In this document: in pieces, positions 9,375 to 19,188 of the stretch
Position numbering within the stretch: position 1 is the first letter of the stretch
Layout of the letters: the number at the start of each line of letters is the position of its first letter
Origin: Gammaproteobacteria bacterium
Lineage (GTDB): Bacteria > Pseudomonadota > Gammaproteobacteria > Steroidobacterales > Steroidobacteraceae
DNA length: 64,000 nucleotides
Direction: 5' to 3'
NCBI GenBank assembly: GCA_003164785.1
Contig: PLUE01000020.1
Coordinates: forward strand, 43,056 to 107,055
The notes under the pieces: model-generated
The model's database searches: none
Seen by the model: the letters and a program-made list of their open reading frames with translations, nothing else
Told to the model about the DNA's origin: nothing
Translations under genes and position numbers: made by a program

Positions 9375-11150
9375 ATGCGTACTCATTATTGCGGGCAGGT
9401 CGGCGAGTCATTGATCGGCCAGGTGGTCACCGTCGCGGGTTGGGCCAGTCGGCGTCGCGACCATGGCGGCGTCATTTTCGTCGATTTGCGGGACCGGGAA
9501 GGTTTGTTGCAGATCGTGTTCGACCCGGATCGGGCCGAGGTCTTCGCCAAGGCGGAGCGGGTCCGCAACGAGTACGTCCTCAAGGTCACGGGGTTGGTGC
9601 GCGTTCGACCGGGCGGCACCGCGAACGTCAATCTGAAATCCGGCCAGGTGGAGTTGCTGGCTCAAGAGATCGAGATCTTGAACCGCTGCGAGCCGCTGCC
9701 GTTTCAATTGGACGAGTACGTGAGCGAGGAAGTGCGGCTGCGATTCCGCTATCTCGACCTGCGCCGTGACGAAATGCGCGACCGGTTGATGCTGCGTCAT
9801 CGCATCACCCGGGCGATGCGCCACTATCTGGACGATGCCGGCTTCATCGACATCGAAACGCCGATGCTGTCGAAGGCCACCCCGGAGGGCGCGCGGGACT
9901 ACCTGGTGCCGAGCCGGACGCACCCGGGCAAGTTCTTCGCCTTGCCCCAGTCGCCGCAGATCTACAAGCAGCTGTTGATGATTGCGGGATTCGACCGCTA
10001 CTACCAGATCGTGCGCTGTTTCCGCGACGAGGATCTGCGAGCCGACCGTCAGCCGGAATTCACCCAGCTCGACATCGAGACGTCGTTCCTGGATCAGGGC
10101 GACATTCAGCGCCTGATGGAAGGACTGGTGCGTTCGCTCTTCCACGAGGTCTTGAAGGTCGAATTCCCCGATCCGATTCCGCGCATGACCTACGCCGAGG
10201 CGATGCGGCGTTACGGCTCGGACAAGCCGGATCTGCGGGTGTCGCTGGAGCTCGTGGACGTCGCGGATCTGGTGAAGGGCTGCGATTTCAAGGTGTTCGC
10301 GGGGCCTGCCGCCGACCCCAGTGGCCGGGTGGCGGCGTTGTGCGTGCCGCAGGGCGGCAGGCTGTCGCGCAAGGAGATCGACGACTACACGGCGTTCGTG
10401 GGTCGCTATGGCGCCAAGGGTCTGGCGTACGTCAAAGTCAACGAGATCGCGAAGGGCCGTGAGGGCCTGCAATCGCCGATCCTGAAATTCCTGAGCGACG
10501 CGGCCGTCGCGGGCATCCTGGAGCGCACCGCCGCCAAGGATGGCGATTTGATTTTCTTCGGCGCCGACTCGGCCAAGGTGGTGAGCGACGCGATCGGCGC
10601 GCTGCGCCTGAAAGTGGCCCAGGACCTCAAGTTGGTTGGCGCCGGCTGGCACCCTCTGTGGGTGGTCGACTTCCCGATGTTCGAATACGACCCGGAGGCC
10701 CGGCGTTGGGCCGCCATGCATCACCCGTTCACCAGCCCGGTGAATTTGGATTACGCGGAGTTGTCGGCGAGTCCGGGAGAGGCGCTGGCGAAGGCCTATG
10801 ACCTGGTGTTGAACGGCTCGGAAATCGGCGGGGGCTCGGTGCGTATCCATATGCAGGAGCTGCAGTCGGCCGTGTTCGACCTGTTGGGCATTTCGCCGGA
10901 GGAGGCGCGGACGAAGTTCGGCTTCTTGCTCGACGCCCTCAAGTACGGCGCACCGCCCCATGGCGGCATTGCCTTCGGTCTGGACCGTCTCGCCATGCTG
11001 ATGGCCGGCGCCGAGAGCATTCGCGACGTGATCGCGTTCCCGAAGACTCAGACAGCGGCGGACTTGATGATGGATGCGCCCACCGAAGTCAGCGAACAGC
11101 AGCTGAAAGAGCTGCACATTCGGGTGCGCACGCCCATCAAGGTCGAGTAG
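9375..11150 (+). CDS. aspS: Aspartyl-tRNA synthetase
   Basis: AspS charges tRNA-Asp (and possibly tRNA-Asn). It has an N-terminal OB-fold anticodon-binding domain (to about residue 110), a class II catalytic core with motif 1-2 segments [14 protein letters not shown] and [20 protein letters not shown], the bacterial GAD insertion (about 290-420) and motif 3 [12 protein letters not shown]. It is 591 residues, normal for the bacterial form. The ATG at 9375 starts [16 protein letters not shown], which fits the family; the open frame continues upstream only as a shadow of the fmdB tail. No clear Shine-Dalgarno is visible. Confidence 0.97.
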   Translation: MRTHYCGQVGESLIGQVVTVAGWASRRRDHGGVIFVDLRDREGLLQIVFDPDRAEVFAKAERVRNEYVLKVTGLVRVRPGGTANVNLKSGQVELLAQEIEILNRCEPLPFQLDEYVSEEVRLRFRYLDLRRDEMRDRLMLRHRITRAMRHYLDDAGFIDIETPMLSKATPEGARDYLVPSRTHPGKFFALPQSPQIYKQLLMIAGFDRYYQIVRCFRDEDLRADRQPEFTQLDIETSFLDQGDIQRLMEGLVRSLFHEVLKVEFPDPIPRMTYAEAMRRYGSDKPDLRVSLELVDVADLVKGCDFKVFAGPAADPSGRVAALCVPQGGRLSRKEIDDYTAFVGRYGAKGLAYVKVNEIAKGREGLQSPILKFLSDAAVAGILERTAAKDGDLIFFGADSAKVVSDAIGALRLKVAQDLKLVGAGWHPLWVVDFPMFEYDPEARRWAAMHHPFTSPVNLDYAELSASPGEALAKAYDLVLNGSEIGGGSVRIHMQELQSAVFDLLGISPEEARTKFGFLLDALKYGAPPHGGIAFGLDRLAMLMAGAESIRDVIAFPKTQTAADLMMDAPTEVSEQQLKELHIRVRTPIKVE

Positions 11151-11153
11151 GCG

Positions 11154-11582
11154 TTGGACGAGTTTCGCCGTCCGGAGTCCGTGCTGATCGTGATTTACAC
11201 CGCCGGCGGCGACTTCCTGTTGCTGGAGCGCTGCCGTCCGCCGGGGTTTTGGCAGTCGGTGACGGGAAGCCTCGAATGGGGTGAGATGGCGGACGATGCG
11301 GCACGGCGCGAAGTCATCGAAGAAACCGGGATCACCCAGGGTCTGCTGCGCAACATGCAGTGGACCCAGGTGTACGAGATCCTGCCGGCGTTCGGCAAGA
11401 AATACGCGCCCGGCATCACGCGCAACGTCGAACATGCGTTTGCTCTCAAGCTGCTGAACCGGGTGCCGGTGACCTTGAGCGATCGGGAGCATGTGCAATT
11501 TCGGTGGGCGAAGGCGGCCGAGGCGCTCGCCACGGTGTCCTCGAGCACCAACCGGACCATCATTGAGCAGCTCCGGCACTGA
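11154..11582 (+). CDS. nudB: Dihydroneopterin triphosphate diphosphatase (Nudix)
   Basis: NudB removes pyrophosphate from dihydroneopterin triphosphate in folate synthesis. The full Nudix box is visible: GSLEWGEMADDAARREVIEE followed by TG. At 142 residues it matches the family, and the position directly after aspS is the usual one in Gammaproteobacteria. The start is a TTG three bases after the aspS stop, which implies translational coupling; no better start exists before the conserved SVLIVIYT strand. Confidence 0.9.
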   Translation: MDEFRRPESVLIVIYTAGGDFLLLERCRPPGFWQSVTGSLEWGEMADDAARREVIEETGITQGLLRNMQWTQVYEILPAFGKKYAPGITRNVEHAFALKLLNRVPVTLSDREHVQFRWAKAAEALATVSSSTNRTIIEQLRH

Positions 11583-11631
11583 GCGGAGTGGCGGGCGCGG
11601 TGCTGCCGGCGATGCGCGGCCCGCGGTGAGC

Positions 11632-12273
11632 ATGGTGGTGGTCTATGTCCACGGACTATGGTTGCCGGGACACGAGGGGTTCCTGCTGCGCCGGCGCGTG
11701 GGGCGGGCGCTCGGGGCTGAGACCCGGTCGTTTTCCTATGCGTCCGTCGGCTGCGGCCTCGACGAGAATGCGCTTGCCCTTAAGCGATACCTGCGAACGA
11801 TCCAAGCCGACACCGTGCATCTGGTGGCGCATAGCCTGGGTGGGCTGGTGGTCCTCAAACTGTTCGAGCCTGGCGTGGTCGCTGGTGGGGATCTTGGGTT
11901 TGCACCCGGGCGTATCGTGTTCCTCGGGTCGCCGGTGCGGGGCAGTTGGTCCGCGCAGCGCTTCGCGCGGCTGCCCTTCGGCCGCCGCCTGCTGGGGCTG
12001 ACGGCCGCGGACACGTTGCTCGTGTCGCGCGAGCGCCGTTGGGCGGGCGCGCGGGACCTCGGGGTGATCGCCGGCGACATGCCCGTGGGCGTGGGCCGGC
12101 TGCTGGGGCCGATGGGTGCACCCAATGATGGGACCGTGCTGGTCGAGGAGACGGATCTGCCGGGGGCCACCCAGCAATTGCGGATGCGGGTGAATCATAG
12201 CGGCATGCCGTTTTCGGCGTTGGTGGCGCGGCAGACGGCGGGGTTTCTGCGGGAGGGGCGGTTCGAGGGGTGA
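11632..12273 (+). CDS. Small alpha/beta-fold hydrolase (lipase/PGAP1-like)
   Basis: The protein opens directly with a beta strand and oxyanion-type motif (VVVYVHGLWLPGHEG) and carries a nucleophile elbow AHSLGGLVVLK with the likely catalytic serine. About 213 residues. There is no signal peptide, so it is predicted cytoplasmic. Such proteins are annotated as esterases or lipases but the substrate cannot be read from sequence. The start could be this ATG or the GTG six bases upstream. It is convergent with mutS, 16 bases apart. Confidence 0.75.
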   Translation: MVVVYVHGLWLPGHEGFLLRRRVGRALGAETRSFSYASVGCGLDENALALKRYLRTIQADTVHLVAHSLGGLVVLKLFEPGVVAGGDLGFAPGRIVFLGSPVRGSWSAQRFARLPFGRRLLGLTAADTLLVSRERRWAGARDLGVIAGDMPVGVGRLLGPMGAPNDGTVLVEETDLPGATQQLRMRVNHSGMPFSALVARQTAGFLREGRFEG

Positions 12274-12289
12274 GAGCGGGGCGGGCTGC

Positions 12290-14926
12290 TCAGCCGGGTT
12301 TGCGCGTGTCCAACTGCTTCAATCGGAACAACAGATCGAGCGCCTCCCGCGGACTCACCGAATCCGGGTCGATGTCGCGCAAGGCCGCCAAGGCGGGCGA
12401 TTCCGGCGTCGTCACGGGCGCCTCGGCGCTGGGCGCGACGAACAACGGCAGTTCGGTCTGCGGCGATGCCGAGGTGCGCAACGCGTCGCGTTCCCGCTCC
12501 AGCTCGGTCAGGTAGCGCCGCGCTTGGGCGGTGACGGATTTCGGGATGCCGGCAAGCGCTGCCACCTGCAGGCCGTAACTTTGGTTCGCGGGGCCTTCCT
12601 TCACGCTGTGCAGGAACACCAGCTTGTCGCCGTGCTCGACGGCCTCGACGTGGACGTTGGCCACGCCCGGCGCCTCGGTGGCGAGGCTGGTCAGCTCGAA
12701 ATAATGGGTGGCGAAGAGGGTGAAAGCACGGATCTTGTTGGCGATGAACGCGGCACAGGCCCAGGCGAGCGACAGTCCATCGAAGGTGCTGGTGCCGCGG
12801 CCGACCTCATCCATCAGCACCAGACTCTTGTCGGTGGCATTGTTGAGAATATTGGCGGTCTCGGTCATTTCGAGCATGAAGGTGGAGCGGCCGCCGGCGA
12901 GATCGTCGGAGGCGCCGATGCGCGTAAAGATGCGGTCGAGCGGGCCCAGCACGGCGCGCTTCGCGGGCACGAAACAGCCGATGTGCGCCAGGATCACGAT
13001 CAGGGCCGTCTGGCGCATGTAAGTGCTCTTGCCGCCCATATTGGGACCGGTAATGATGAGCATGCGGCGCGCATCGTCGAAGCACAGGTCGTTGGGAATG
13101 AACGGTTCGCGACTCGCGCGTTCCACGACCGAGTGCCTTCCCTGGTCGATCCGCAGCATGGGAACCGCGACCAGCTCGGGCTGCGCGCAGTCGAGTGCGG
13201 TGGCGCGCTCGGCGAAGCAGGTCAGAACATCGATCTGGGCGATGGCCGCGGTGGTTTGCTGCAGGGCGGGCAGCCGCCCGGTCAGCAGCTCGAGCAGTGC
13301 GTCGTACAGATTCTTCTCGCGCGCGAGCGCGCGGTCGCGCGCGCCCAGGACCTTGTCTTCGAAGGACTTCAATTCGGGGGTGATGAAGCGCTCGGCGGAC
13401 TTGACCGTCTGACGCCGCAGGTATTCTGCCGGCACGCGATCGGCCTGACTGCGGCTCACCTCGATGAAAAAACCCTGAACTCGATTGAAGCCGAGCTTCA
13501 GGCTCGACAGGCCGCTGCGTTCGCGTTCCCGGGTCTCGAGATCGAGCAGGAATTGTTCGGTATTGCTGCCGAGCATCCGCAGCTCATCGAGTTCCGCATC
13601 GTATCCCGGCGCGATCACGCCGCCGTCGCGCAAGAAATGCGGCGGTGATTCGGCGATCGCCCGCGCGAGCACGTCGTGCTCCTCGTGGTGGTCGCTCAAT
13701 TCGCCGAGCAGCTGCTGGAGCAGCGGGGAGGGGGTCTGCTGCAATGTCAGGCTCAACGATTGGTGCAGGCTGGGCAAGGCTGCGAGGGCGGCGCGCAGCT
13801 GGGTCAGGTCGCGCGGCCGCGCCGAGCGCAGCGCCACGCGGGCGAGGATGCGTTCCAGGTCGCCGATGGAGCGCAACAGGTCTGCCAAGGCCACGTGCCG
13901 CGCTGCCTCGATGAGCGTCGACACCGCTTGATACCGAAATCTCAACCCGACATGGTCGCGCAGCGGGCGGTGCAGCCAGCGCCGCAACAGCCGGCCACCC
14001 ATGGCGGTGGAGGTCCGGTCGAAGACGCCGGCCAGCGTGAGCTCCGGCTTGCCGGCGAGGCTCTCGTCGAGTTCGAGATTGCGCCGCGTCGCGGGGTCCA
14101 TGATGAGGGCGGCATCGCGCTCCTCGGTCGTGATGGACAAGAGGTGCGGCAGCGCCGACTTCTGCGTTTCGCGGACGTAGGCGAGCAGCGCGCCGGCGGC
14201 GGCAATCGCCTGGGGCTTGTCGGCACAGCCGAAGCCGGCGAGATCGTGGGTCTTGAACTGCTCGGTGAGGGCGCGCGTCGCGGACTCCAAGTCGAAATGC
14301 CAGGGCGCGCGCAGCCGCCAGGGCCGCTCCTGGTGGCCGCTGGCGGCGCCCAGAACCGGTTGTGCACCATCGGGCGCGAGGATTTCCGCGGGACGCAGGC
14401 GCTCGATTTCCGCATCGAGCGCGGCCAGATCGGCGAGTTCCATGACGCTGAAGCGGCCGGCCGACAAATCGAGCCACGCCAAGCCGAACGGGCCGGCGCC
14501 ACAGACGCTGGCGAGCACATTGTCGCGGCGTTCGTCGAGCAGCGCCTCGTCCGTGATCGTGCCGGGCGTGACGATGCGCACCACCTCGCGTTCCATCGGG
14601 CCCTTGGTCTTGCCAGGCTCCCCCCGCTGTTCGCAGATGGCGACCGATTCGCCCTTGCGGACGAGCTTCGCGAGGTAGCTGTCGAGCGTGACGGCGGGCA
14701 CGCCGGCCATCGGGATCGGGGCGCCTGCCGAGGCACCCCGATGGGTGAGCGCGATGTCCAGCAATTGCGACGCACGACGCGCATCGTCGAAGAACATCTC
14801 GTAAAAGTCGCCCATGCGGTAGAACAGCAGGACTTCGGGATGCTGGGCCTTGATGCGCAGGTATTGCTGCATCATGGGGGTGTGGTCGGGCGTAATGTTT
14901 GGAGTGTTGCTGGGATTCTGAATCAT
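12290..14926 (-). CDS. mutS: DNA mismatch repair protein MutS
   Basis: MutS recognises mismatches and recruits MutL. The mismatch-binding domain has the Phe-x-Glu motif in [14 protein letters not shown] near residue 40. The ATPase has Walker [10 protein letters not shown] near residue 627, Walker B-like [17 protein letters not shown] and FATHYFELT. At 878 residues the protein is full length including the C-terminal region. It lies upstream of pncC-recA, as in many Gammaproteobacteria, but here two toxin-antitoxin modules separate them. Confidence 0.97.
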   Translation of the reverse strand: MIQNPSNTPNITPDHTPMMQQYLRIKAQHPEVLLFYRMGDFYEMFFDDARRASQLLDIALTHRGASAGAPIPMAGVPAVTLDSYLAKLVRKGESVAICEQRGEPGKTKGPMEREVVRIVTPGTITDEALLDERRDNVLASVCGAGPFGLAWLDLSAGRFSVMELADLAALDAEIERLRPAEILAPDGAQPVLGAASGHQERPWRLRAPWHFDLESATRALTEQFKTHDLAGFGCADKPQAIAAAGALLAYVRETQKSALPHLLSITTEERDAALIMDPATRRNLELDESLAGKPELTLAGVFDRTSTAMGGRLLRRWLHRPLRDHVGLRFRYQAVSTLIEAARHVALADLLRSIGDLERILARVALRSARPRDLTQLRAALAALPSLHQSLSLTLQQTPSPLLQQLLGELSDHHEEHDVLARAIAESPPHFLRDGGVIAPGYDAELDELRMLGSNTEQFLLDLETRERERSGLSSLKLGFNRVQGFFIEVSRSQADRVPAEYLRRQTVKSAERFITPELKSFEDKVLGARDRALAREKNLYDALLELLTGRLPALQQTTAAIAQIDVLTCFAERATALDCAQPELVAVPMLRIDQGRHSVVERASREPFIPNDLCFDDARRMLIITGPNMGGKSTYMRQTALIVILAHIGCFVPAKRAVLGPLDRIFTRIGASDDLAGGRSTFMLEMTETANILNNATDKSLVLMDEVGRGTSTFDGLSLAWACAAFIANKIRAFTLFATHYFELTSLATEAPGVANVHVEAVEHGDKLVFLHSVKEGPANQSYGLQVAALAGIPKSVTAQARRYLTELERERDALRTSASPQTELPLFVAPSAEAPVTTPESPALAALRDIDPDSVSPREALDLLFRLKQLDTRKPG

Positions 14927-14994
14927 TTGTTGACTTCGCGGTGGTGTCGGCCACTTCCGGAAATATGTGTCGGCCGAATTGGCAAATTCGATTC

Positions 14995-15372
14995 CTACAG
15001 CAGTTCTATTGCGCCCCCATAGGCTGCCAGCACTGAATCGGCGGTCACGAATCGTAAAGGTTCCAGAAAGGCTTGCGCCAGCAAGAGGCGGTCGAACGGA
15101 TCGCCATGATGTAGCGGTAGTTTGGCTACCGCCGCCGCATGATGGGCGCTGACCGGGAGTTCTTGAAAACCGCTGCTGTCGATCGCTTCGACGAGAAAGG
15201 CCGCGTCAGCCTCGATCTTCCCCAATCGTGCCTTGATGGCGATTTCCCATATGGACGCAGCGGACACATAAACGGCATCAGCCCGCGAGAGAAATTCCCG
15301 TGTGCTCGGTTTCAAGCGCCGGTTGGCTGTAACCGCCCACAGGAACACATGGGTGTCGAGAAGCAGCCGCAT
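14995..15372 (-). CDS. PIN-domain toxin (VapC-like) of the left TA module
   Basis: This 125-residue PIN-domain protein shows the acidic metal-binding residues expected of the RNase fold: [10 protein letters not shown] at the start, [12 protein letters not shown] in the middle and [14 protein letters not shown] near the end. Such toxins cleave RNA when the antitoxin is lost. The ATG overlaps the antitoxin stop as TGATG, so the pair is translationally coupled. A GTG one codon upstream is an alternative start. Sequence type is close to the plasmid-stabilisation-type PIN group. Confidence 0.88.
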   Translation of the reverse strand: MRLLLDTHVFLWAVTANRRLKPSTREFLSRADAVYVSAASIWEIAIKARLGKIEADAAFLVEAIDSSGFQELPVSAHHAAAVAKLPLHHGDPFDRLLLAQAFLEPLRFVTADSVLAAYGGAIELL

Positions 15373-15608
15373 CACCGCCCCTCAAACTGCCTCAGGACTT
15401 CGCTTGGCAGCGGTGCATCGAAGTCCGCCGAGAACTCTATCTTGCCTTTGAGGATGCCAAATTTTAGCTTGCGCTTGGCCGGGCCGAGCCGAGTCAACCT
15501 CGCTACAGGCTTGCCGCCGCGCGCGATTACCACGTCATTGCCGGCCGCCGCCTCCTCGATGAGCTTGGAAAGCTGGGTTTTCGCATCGTAGATGTTGACG
15601 ATCGTCAT
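15372..15608 (-). CDS. Phd/YefM-type antitoxin of the left TA module
   Basis: A 78-residue antitoxin with the typical N-terminal DNA-binding half (NIYDAKTQLSKLIEEAAAG then DVVIARGGKPVARL) and a C-terminal toxin-binding tail. Phd-family antitoxins bind the toxin and repress their own promoter. A strong AAAGGAGCG lies before the ATG. Its promoter faces that of the right-hand module across a 187-base gap. Confidence 0.9.
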   Translation of the reverse strand: MTIVNIYDAKTQLSKLIEEAAAGNDVVIARGGKPVARLTRLGPAKRKLKFGILKGKIEFSADFDAPLPSEVLRQFEGR

Positions 15609-15633
15609 TGGACGCTCCTTTCGTTGACGTTGT

Positions 15634-15648
15634 TAGTCTAGTCTAGTC
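15634..15648. promoter_or_regulatory. Triple TAGTC direct repeat upstream of the left TA module
   Basis: TAGTC occurs three times in perfect tandem in the short leader region of the left antitoxin gene. Iterated short motifs at this position are typical of antitoxin operators, so this may be the autoregulatory site. No binding data can be read from sequence. Confidence 0.35.
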
Positions 15649-15737
15649 AGGTTAACGGCACAATTCCACCACGCGACGACTTCTGCGCAAATGCCCGACG
15701 CAGGTAGATCGAAGCGCGTGCGCCGCGGTCTGACACT

Positions 15738-15765
15738 TTGAGCACATGCCCAGACATGCTAATAT
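15738..15765 (+). promoter_or_regulatory. Sigma70-like promoter of the right TA module
   Basis: TTGAGC (15738-15743) and TAATAT (15760-15765) are spaced by 16 bases and point toward the right antitoxin. The predicted start of transcription falls within the palindrome immediately downstream. Confidence 0.5.
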
Positions 15766-15766
15766 G

Positions 15767-15780
15767 GTCATCTAGATGAC
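15767..15780. promoter_or_regulatory. Perfect 14-bp palindrome, probable antitoxin operator
   Basis: GTCATCTAGATGAC is self-complementary over all 14 bases and begins one base after the -10 hexamer, 15 bases before the antitoxin ATG. A repressor bound here would block transcription initiation. This is the position and form expected for Phd-type autoregulation. Confidence 0.6.
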
Positions 15781-15795
15781 TACTTGGGGCACGCC

Positions 15796-16035
15796 ATGAC
15801 GCGCTTTTCAGTCGTAGAGGCCAAGGCAAATTTCAGCCGGTTGCTGGCCGAGGTGGAGGCGGGCCGTGATGTCGTGATTACGCGTCGTGGTATTGCCGTG
15901 GCAAAAATTTCCGGCGTCGCGCCAAAAAAAGTTCCGCCGAACATGAAGGGCATTGCCGCATTCCGATCGGGGCTCAAGCCACGCGAGATGACTGCTTCTG
16001 ATCTCGTGCGCCGTGTGCGCGACGAACGCTATTGA
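15796..16035 (+). CDS. Phd-type antitoxin of the right TA module
   Basis: This 79-residue protein has the same N-terminal pattern as the left antitoxin: FSVVEAKANFSRLLAEVEAG then DVVITRRGIAVAKI, the Phd DNA-binding fold. The C-terminal half differs from the left antitoxin, which suits binding to a different toxin. I chose the ATG at 15796 over a TTG at 15784 because it begins at the conserved first strand. Its stop overlaps the toxin ATG as TGATG. Confidence 0.9.
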   Translation: MTRFSVVEAKANFSRLLAEVEAGRDVVITRRGIAVAKISGVAPKKVPPNMKGIAAFRSGLKPREMTASDLVRRVRDERY

Positions 16036-16463
16036 TGTTGTATTTGGATACCAGCGTGTTGGTGCCGTTGTTTTTGCCGGAAGCGGACTCTGATCGCTTG
16101 CAGCGTTGGATCGAGCGGCAGGATAGCGGAGGGATGTGCATCAGCGAATGGACGCTGACGGAGTTTGCGAGTGCCTTGGGGCTCAAGGTGCGATCGAAGC
16201 AGCTCGAGCCTGAGCAGGCTCTCGACGCCCGGCGTCTTTTGGGCAAGCTGTCGGCGGAAAGCTTTTTAGTGCTGACGCCGACCCGCGCGGACTATGTGCG
16301 AGCCGCGGCTTTTCTGGATGAGCACGAACTCGGTTTGCGGGCCGGCGACGCGCTGCACCTGGCAATTGCGCTCAACGAGGGCATCGACACCGTCTACTCG
16401 CTGGACCGGGTGTTTCTGGCGGCGGCCCGGAAGCTGAAAATCAAGACCGCGCGGCCTCTGTGA
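16035..16463 (+). CDS. PIN-domain toxin (VapC family) of the right TA module
   Basis: A 142-residue PIN RNase: MLYLDTSVLVPLFLPE at the start, EWTLTEFASALG in the middle and GLRAGDALHLAIA plus YSLDRVF near the end provide the acidic metal site. It is a distinct subtype from the left toxin. The end abuts the region leading to pncC with only 30 bases between, so the module is inserted very tightly ahead of the recA block. Confidence 0.9.
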   Translation: MLYLDTSVLVPLFLPEADSDRLQRWIERQDSGGMCISEWTLTEFASALGLKVRSKQLEPEQALDARRLLGKLSAESFLVLTPTRADYVRAAAFLDEHELGLRAGDALHLAIALNEGIDTVYSLDRVFLAAARKLKIKTARPL

Positions 16464-16493
16464 ATGAATCGTTCACGCGCTGACGGGACATCG

Positions 16494-16988
16494 ATGAATT
16501 CTGACTTGGCCCTCCAACGCCTCGCGGCGCGGGTCGGTAAGCATTTGCGGCTGACCGAGCGGTATGCGGCCACGGCGGAGTCCTGCACCGGCGGCTGGAT
16601 CGCGAAGGCGCTGACCGATATCGCGGGCAGTTCGCAATGGGTATTGGAAGGCTTCGTCACCTACAGCAACGAGGCCAAGATGCATACGCTCGGCGTGCCG
16701 AGGTCGGTGCTCGAGGCGAAGGGCGCCGTCAGCGAGGCGGTCGCGCGGGCGATGGCGCACGGCGCCCTCGAGCGGGCCGGCTCCCAGATCGCGGTGGCCG
16801 TGACCGGCATCGCCGGGCCGGGGGGCGGAGTTCCCGGAAAGCCGGTCGGGACCGTCTGGTTGGCCTGGGCGGTGCGCCGAGGCAAGCGTGTGCACGTCAC
16901 TGCCGAGCTCCGGCACTTCCGCGGAGATCGCGAGGCGGTGAGGCGCCGGACCGTGCGAGCCGCTTTGCGCGGACTGCTCCAACGATGA
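16494..16988 (+). CDS. pncC: Nicotinamide-nucleotide amidase (CinA C-terminal family)
   Basis: PncC hydrolyses NMN to nicotinate mononucleotide, recycling the product of DNA ligase and other NAD-consuming reactions. TAESCTGGWIAKALTDIAGS carries the catalytic Ser, and VTYSNEAK and VAVTGIAGPGGG are further family motifs. The 164-residue form from ATG 16494 aligns with the E. coli enzyme; an ATG at 16464 would add ten unrelated residues. Only the amidase domain is present, with no N-terminal MoaB-like domain. It sits ahead of thpR and recA, as in many Gammaproteobacteria. Confidence 0.93.
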   Translation: MNSDLALQRLAARVGKHLRLTERYAATAESCTGGWIAKALTDIAGSSQWVLEGFVTYSNEAKMHTLGVPRSVLEAKGAVSEAVARAMAHGALERAGSQIAVAVTGIAGPGGGVPGKPVGTVWLAWAVRRGKRVHVTAELRHFRGDREAVRRRTVRAALRGLLQR

Positions 16989-16998
16989 GAGCGCCTAC

Positions 16999-17550
16999 AT
17001 GAACACTTCCGGCGAATTGGTGCGGCTGTTTTTCGCCGCGCTGCCCGAGCCTGGCGTGCTTGCGCGGCTCGCCGGCGCGGCCGACGCCTTGCAGTTGGGT
17101 CCACCCGCTCGATTGGTGTGCCGCGAAAACCTCCACATGACGTGCGCGTTCATCGGCGAGATACCGGTTGCGCGTCTGGCCGACGCGATGGAGATCGGTC
17201 GCCGGCAACGGGGTGCGCGCTTCTCGCTGCGTTTCGAGGCCTACGAGTATTGGCCGAAGCCGGAGGTGGTCGTGGCGGCTGCACGAACGATTCCGGCACC
17301 GCTACAGGCGTTGTGGGAGACACTTCATCGTGAGCTGGCGGTGCATGGTTGGGCTCTCGATCCAAAACCTCTGCGCCCTCATGTAACTTTGGCGAGGAAG
17401 GTATCGCAACCACCTGTGCTGCAAGCAATGTCGCCGCTCGTTTGGGACGTGAGCGGGTTTTCACTGATGCGCTCCGATACCGGCGGTGCGCAGTCGGCGT
17501 ATACAGTAGTCGGCACCTGGCCACTACTGGATGACGCGGCCGAAACCTAG
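16999..17550 (+). CDS. thpR: RNA 2',3'-cyclic phosphodiesterase (2H family)
   Basis: This is a 2H phosphoesterase of the LigT/ThpR group, which opens 2',3'-cyclic phosphates on RNA and can ligate tRNA halves in vitro. The two HxT motifs are visible: NLHMTCAFIG near residue 49 and RPHVTLARK near residue 127. Length is 183 residues. It lies 10 bases after pncC and is probably co-transcribed with it. Confidence 0.9.
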   Translation: MNTSGELVRLFFAALPEPGVLARLAGAADALQLGPPARLVCRENLHMTCAFIGEIPVARLADAMEIGRRQRGARFSLRFEAYEYWPKPEVVVAAARTIPAPLQALWETLHRELAVHGWALDPKPLRPHVTLARKVSQPPVLQAMSPLVWDVSGFSLMRSDTGGAQSAYTVVGTWPLLDDAAET

Positions 17551-17635
17551 AAATCTCTGTCATTTCGGTCCATATGAGATGAGCGTCAGGCGCTGAATAT
17601 GAAATAATGGCGCCACACTTTGTTGAGGACTCGCC

Positions 17636-18667
17636 ATGGAAGATAATCGTAAGAAAGCTCTCGCTGCCGCGCTGAGCCAGATCGAAAAACAGTTCGGTAA
17701 GGGCTCCGTGATGCGCTTGGGCGATGCCGGCGCAACCTACGAAGTCGAGTCCATTTCCACGGGCTCGTTGGGCCTCGATATCGCTCTCGGCGTCGGCGGC
17801 ATTCCGCGCGGCCGCGTGATCGAGATCTTCGGGCCGGAGTCCTCGGGTAAAACAACGTTGACGCTCGCGATCATCGCTTCGGCGCAGGCCAATGGGGGCA
17901 CCGCGGCATTCGTCGATGCCGAGCACGCGCTCGATCCGGTGTATGCCGAGAAGCTGGGCGTCAAGGTGAATGACCTTTTGGTCTCGCAGCCCGACACCGG
18001 CGAACAGGCGCTGGAAATCACCGACATGCTGGTGCGGTCCGGGGCGGTCGATGTCGTCGTCGTCGACTCCGTGGCGGCGCTCACGCCGAAGGCCGAAATC
18101 GAAGGCGAAATGGGCGACTCGCACATGGGCCTCCAGGCGCGCCTCATGTCCCAGGCACTGCGCAAGCTGACCGGCAACATCAAGCGCTCCAACACCATCG
18201 TCATTTTCATCAACCAGATCCGCATGAAGATCGGCGTGATGTTCGGCAATCCGGAAACCACCACCGGCGGCAACGCCTTGAAGTTCTATTCCTCGGTACG
18301 CATGGACATCCGTCGCATCGGCGCCATCAAGAACGGCGAAGAGGTGGTCGGATCGATGACACGGGTCAAGGTCGTCAAGAACAAGGTCGCACCGCCGTTT
18401 CGCGAAGCCGAGTTCGAGATCATGTACGGCACCGGTATTTCGAAGGAAGGCGAACTCATCGAGTTGGGCGTCGCGCACAACATGATCGAGAAGTCGGGGT
18501 CTTGGTACAGCTACAAGGGCGAGCGCATCGGGCAGGGCAAGGACAATGTCCGGACCTTCCTGCAAACACACCCGGAAATCGCGAAGGACATCGAGGCCCA
18601 GGTACGCGCCAAGCTGATTCCCGAGAAAGCGACCATGAATCGCGGTGGTGACGTCAAAGAAGCGTGA
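17636..18667 (+). CDS. recA: Recombinase RecA
   Basis: RecA forms the nucleoprotein filament for homologous recombination and triggers LexA cleavage. Walker A is GPESSGKT at residues 66-73; [19 protein letters not shown] includes Walker [20 protein letters not shown] is the conserved L2-side segment. At 343 residues it is full length. GAGGA is placed six bases before the ATG. I do not see a textbook CTGT-N8-ACAG LexA box in the 85 bases upstream, so SOS control may use a different motif. Confidence 0.98.
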   Translation: MEDNRKKALAAALSQIEKQFGKGSVMRLGDAGATYEVESISTGSLGLDIALGVGGIPRGRVIEIFGPESSGKTTLTLAIIASAQANGGTAAFVDAEHALDPVYAEKLGVKVNDLLVSQPDTGEQALEITDMLVRSGAVDVVVVDSVAALTPKAEIEGEMGDSHMGLQARLMSQALRKLTGNIKRSNTIVIFINQIRMKIGVMFGNPETTTGGNALKFYSSVRMDIRRIGAIKNGEEVVGSMTRVKVVKNKVAPPFREAEFEIMYGTGISKEGELIELGVAHNMIEKSGSWYSYKGERIGQGKDNVRTFLQTHPEIAKDIEAQVRAKLIPEKATMNRGGDVKEA

Positions 18668-19154
18668 CCCTTGGGGTCGCGCTGCGGTAGAGCCCCTCGA
18701 TTCGAGGGCCGCCCGGGTGGCGGCTCTCGATTCGTTGGCGCGGCGCGATCGCTCGTCCGAGGAATTGCGCCGCAAACTCGTCGATAAGGGCTACGATCCG
18801 CTCGTCGTCGGCGATGTGGTGGAGCGGCTTGTCGCCGACAGGCTGATCGATGATCGCCGCTACGTGGAGAATTTCGTCGCCTTCCACGCGGCGCGTGGCC
18901 AAGGGCCCACCCGGGTGCGGGCGGAACTTCGCCAGTCGGGGATGCAGGGCGAATTGGTCGAGGCTGCCGTTGCAGCCTATCCCGATTGGATCGCGCAGTT
19001 GCGAAAAGCACACCAAAAGAAGTTTGGCGCCCAGCCACCAACCCATTACGCTGACAGGCAGCGACAGAGCCGGTTCCTCAGCTATCGAGGTTTCACCGGC
19101 GCGCAGATTAGAATAGCCCTAGGCTTTGATACCGACCTTGACGTAGACATGTGA
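18645..19154 (+). CDS. recX: Regulatory protein RecX
   Basis: RecX limits RecA filament growth. The protein is 169 residues with the helical three-repeat RecX fold ([20 protein letters not shown], then [20 protein letters not shown], and [17 protein letters not shown]). The start is a GTG inside the 3' end of recA, overlapping by 23 bases, which is a common coupling between these genes. A second GTG one codon later is possible. Confidence 0.92.
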   Translation: MVTSKKRDPWGRAAVEPLDSRAARVAALDSLARRDRSSEELRRKLVDKGYDPLVVGDVVERLVADRLIDDRRYVENFVAFHAARGQGPTRVRAELRQSGMQGELVEAAVAAYPDWIAQLRKAHQKKFGAQPPTHYADRQRQSRFLSYRGFTGAQIRIALGFDTDLDVDM

Positions 19155-19188
19155 TGAACCTATGAAACGCGATGCCAAACTAAGAACG

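Noticed and set aside
9408..11633. A 741-codon open frame on the minus strand across aspS and nudB
   Set aside because: Opposite strand holds two unmistakable enzymes; the translation has no recognisable motif.
17551..17635. LexA operator before recA
   Set aside because: Neither CTGT-N8-ACAG nor a Xanthomonas-type TTAG-N6-TACTA motif could be found.
17150..18775. A 541-codon minus-strand frame over thpR, recA and recX
   Set aside because: Antisense of recA; low-complexity composition and no conserved motif.
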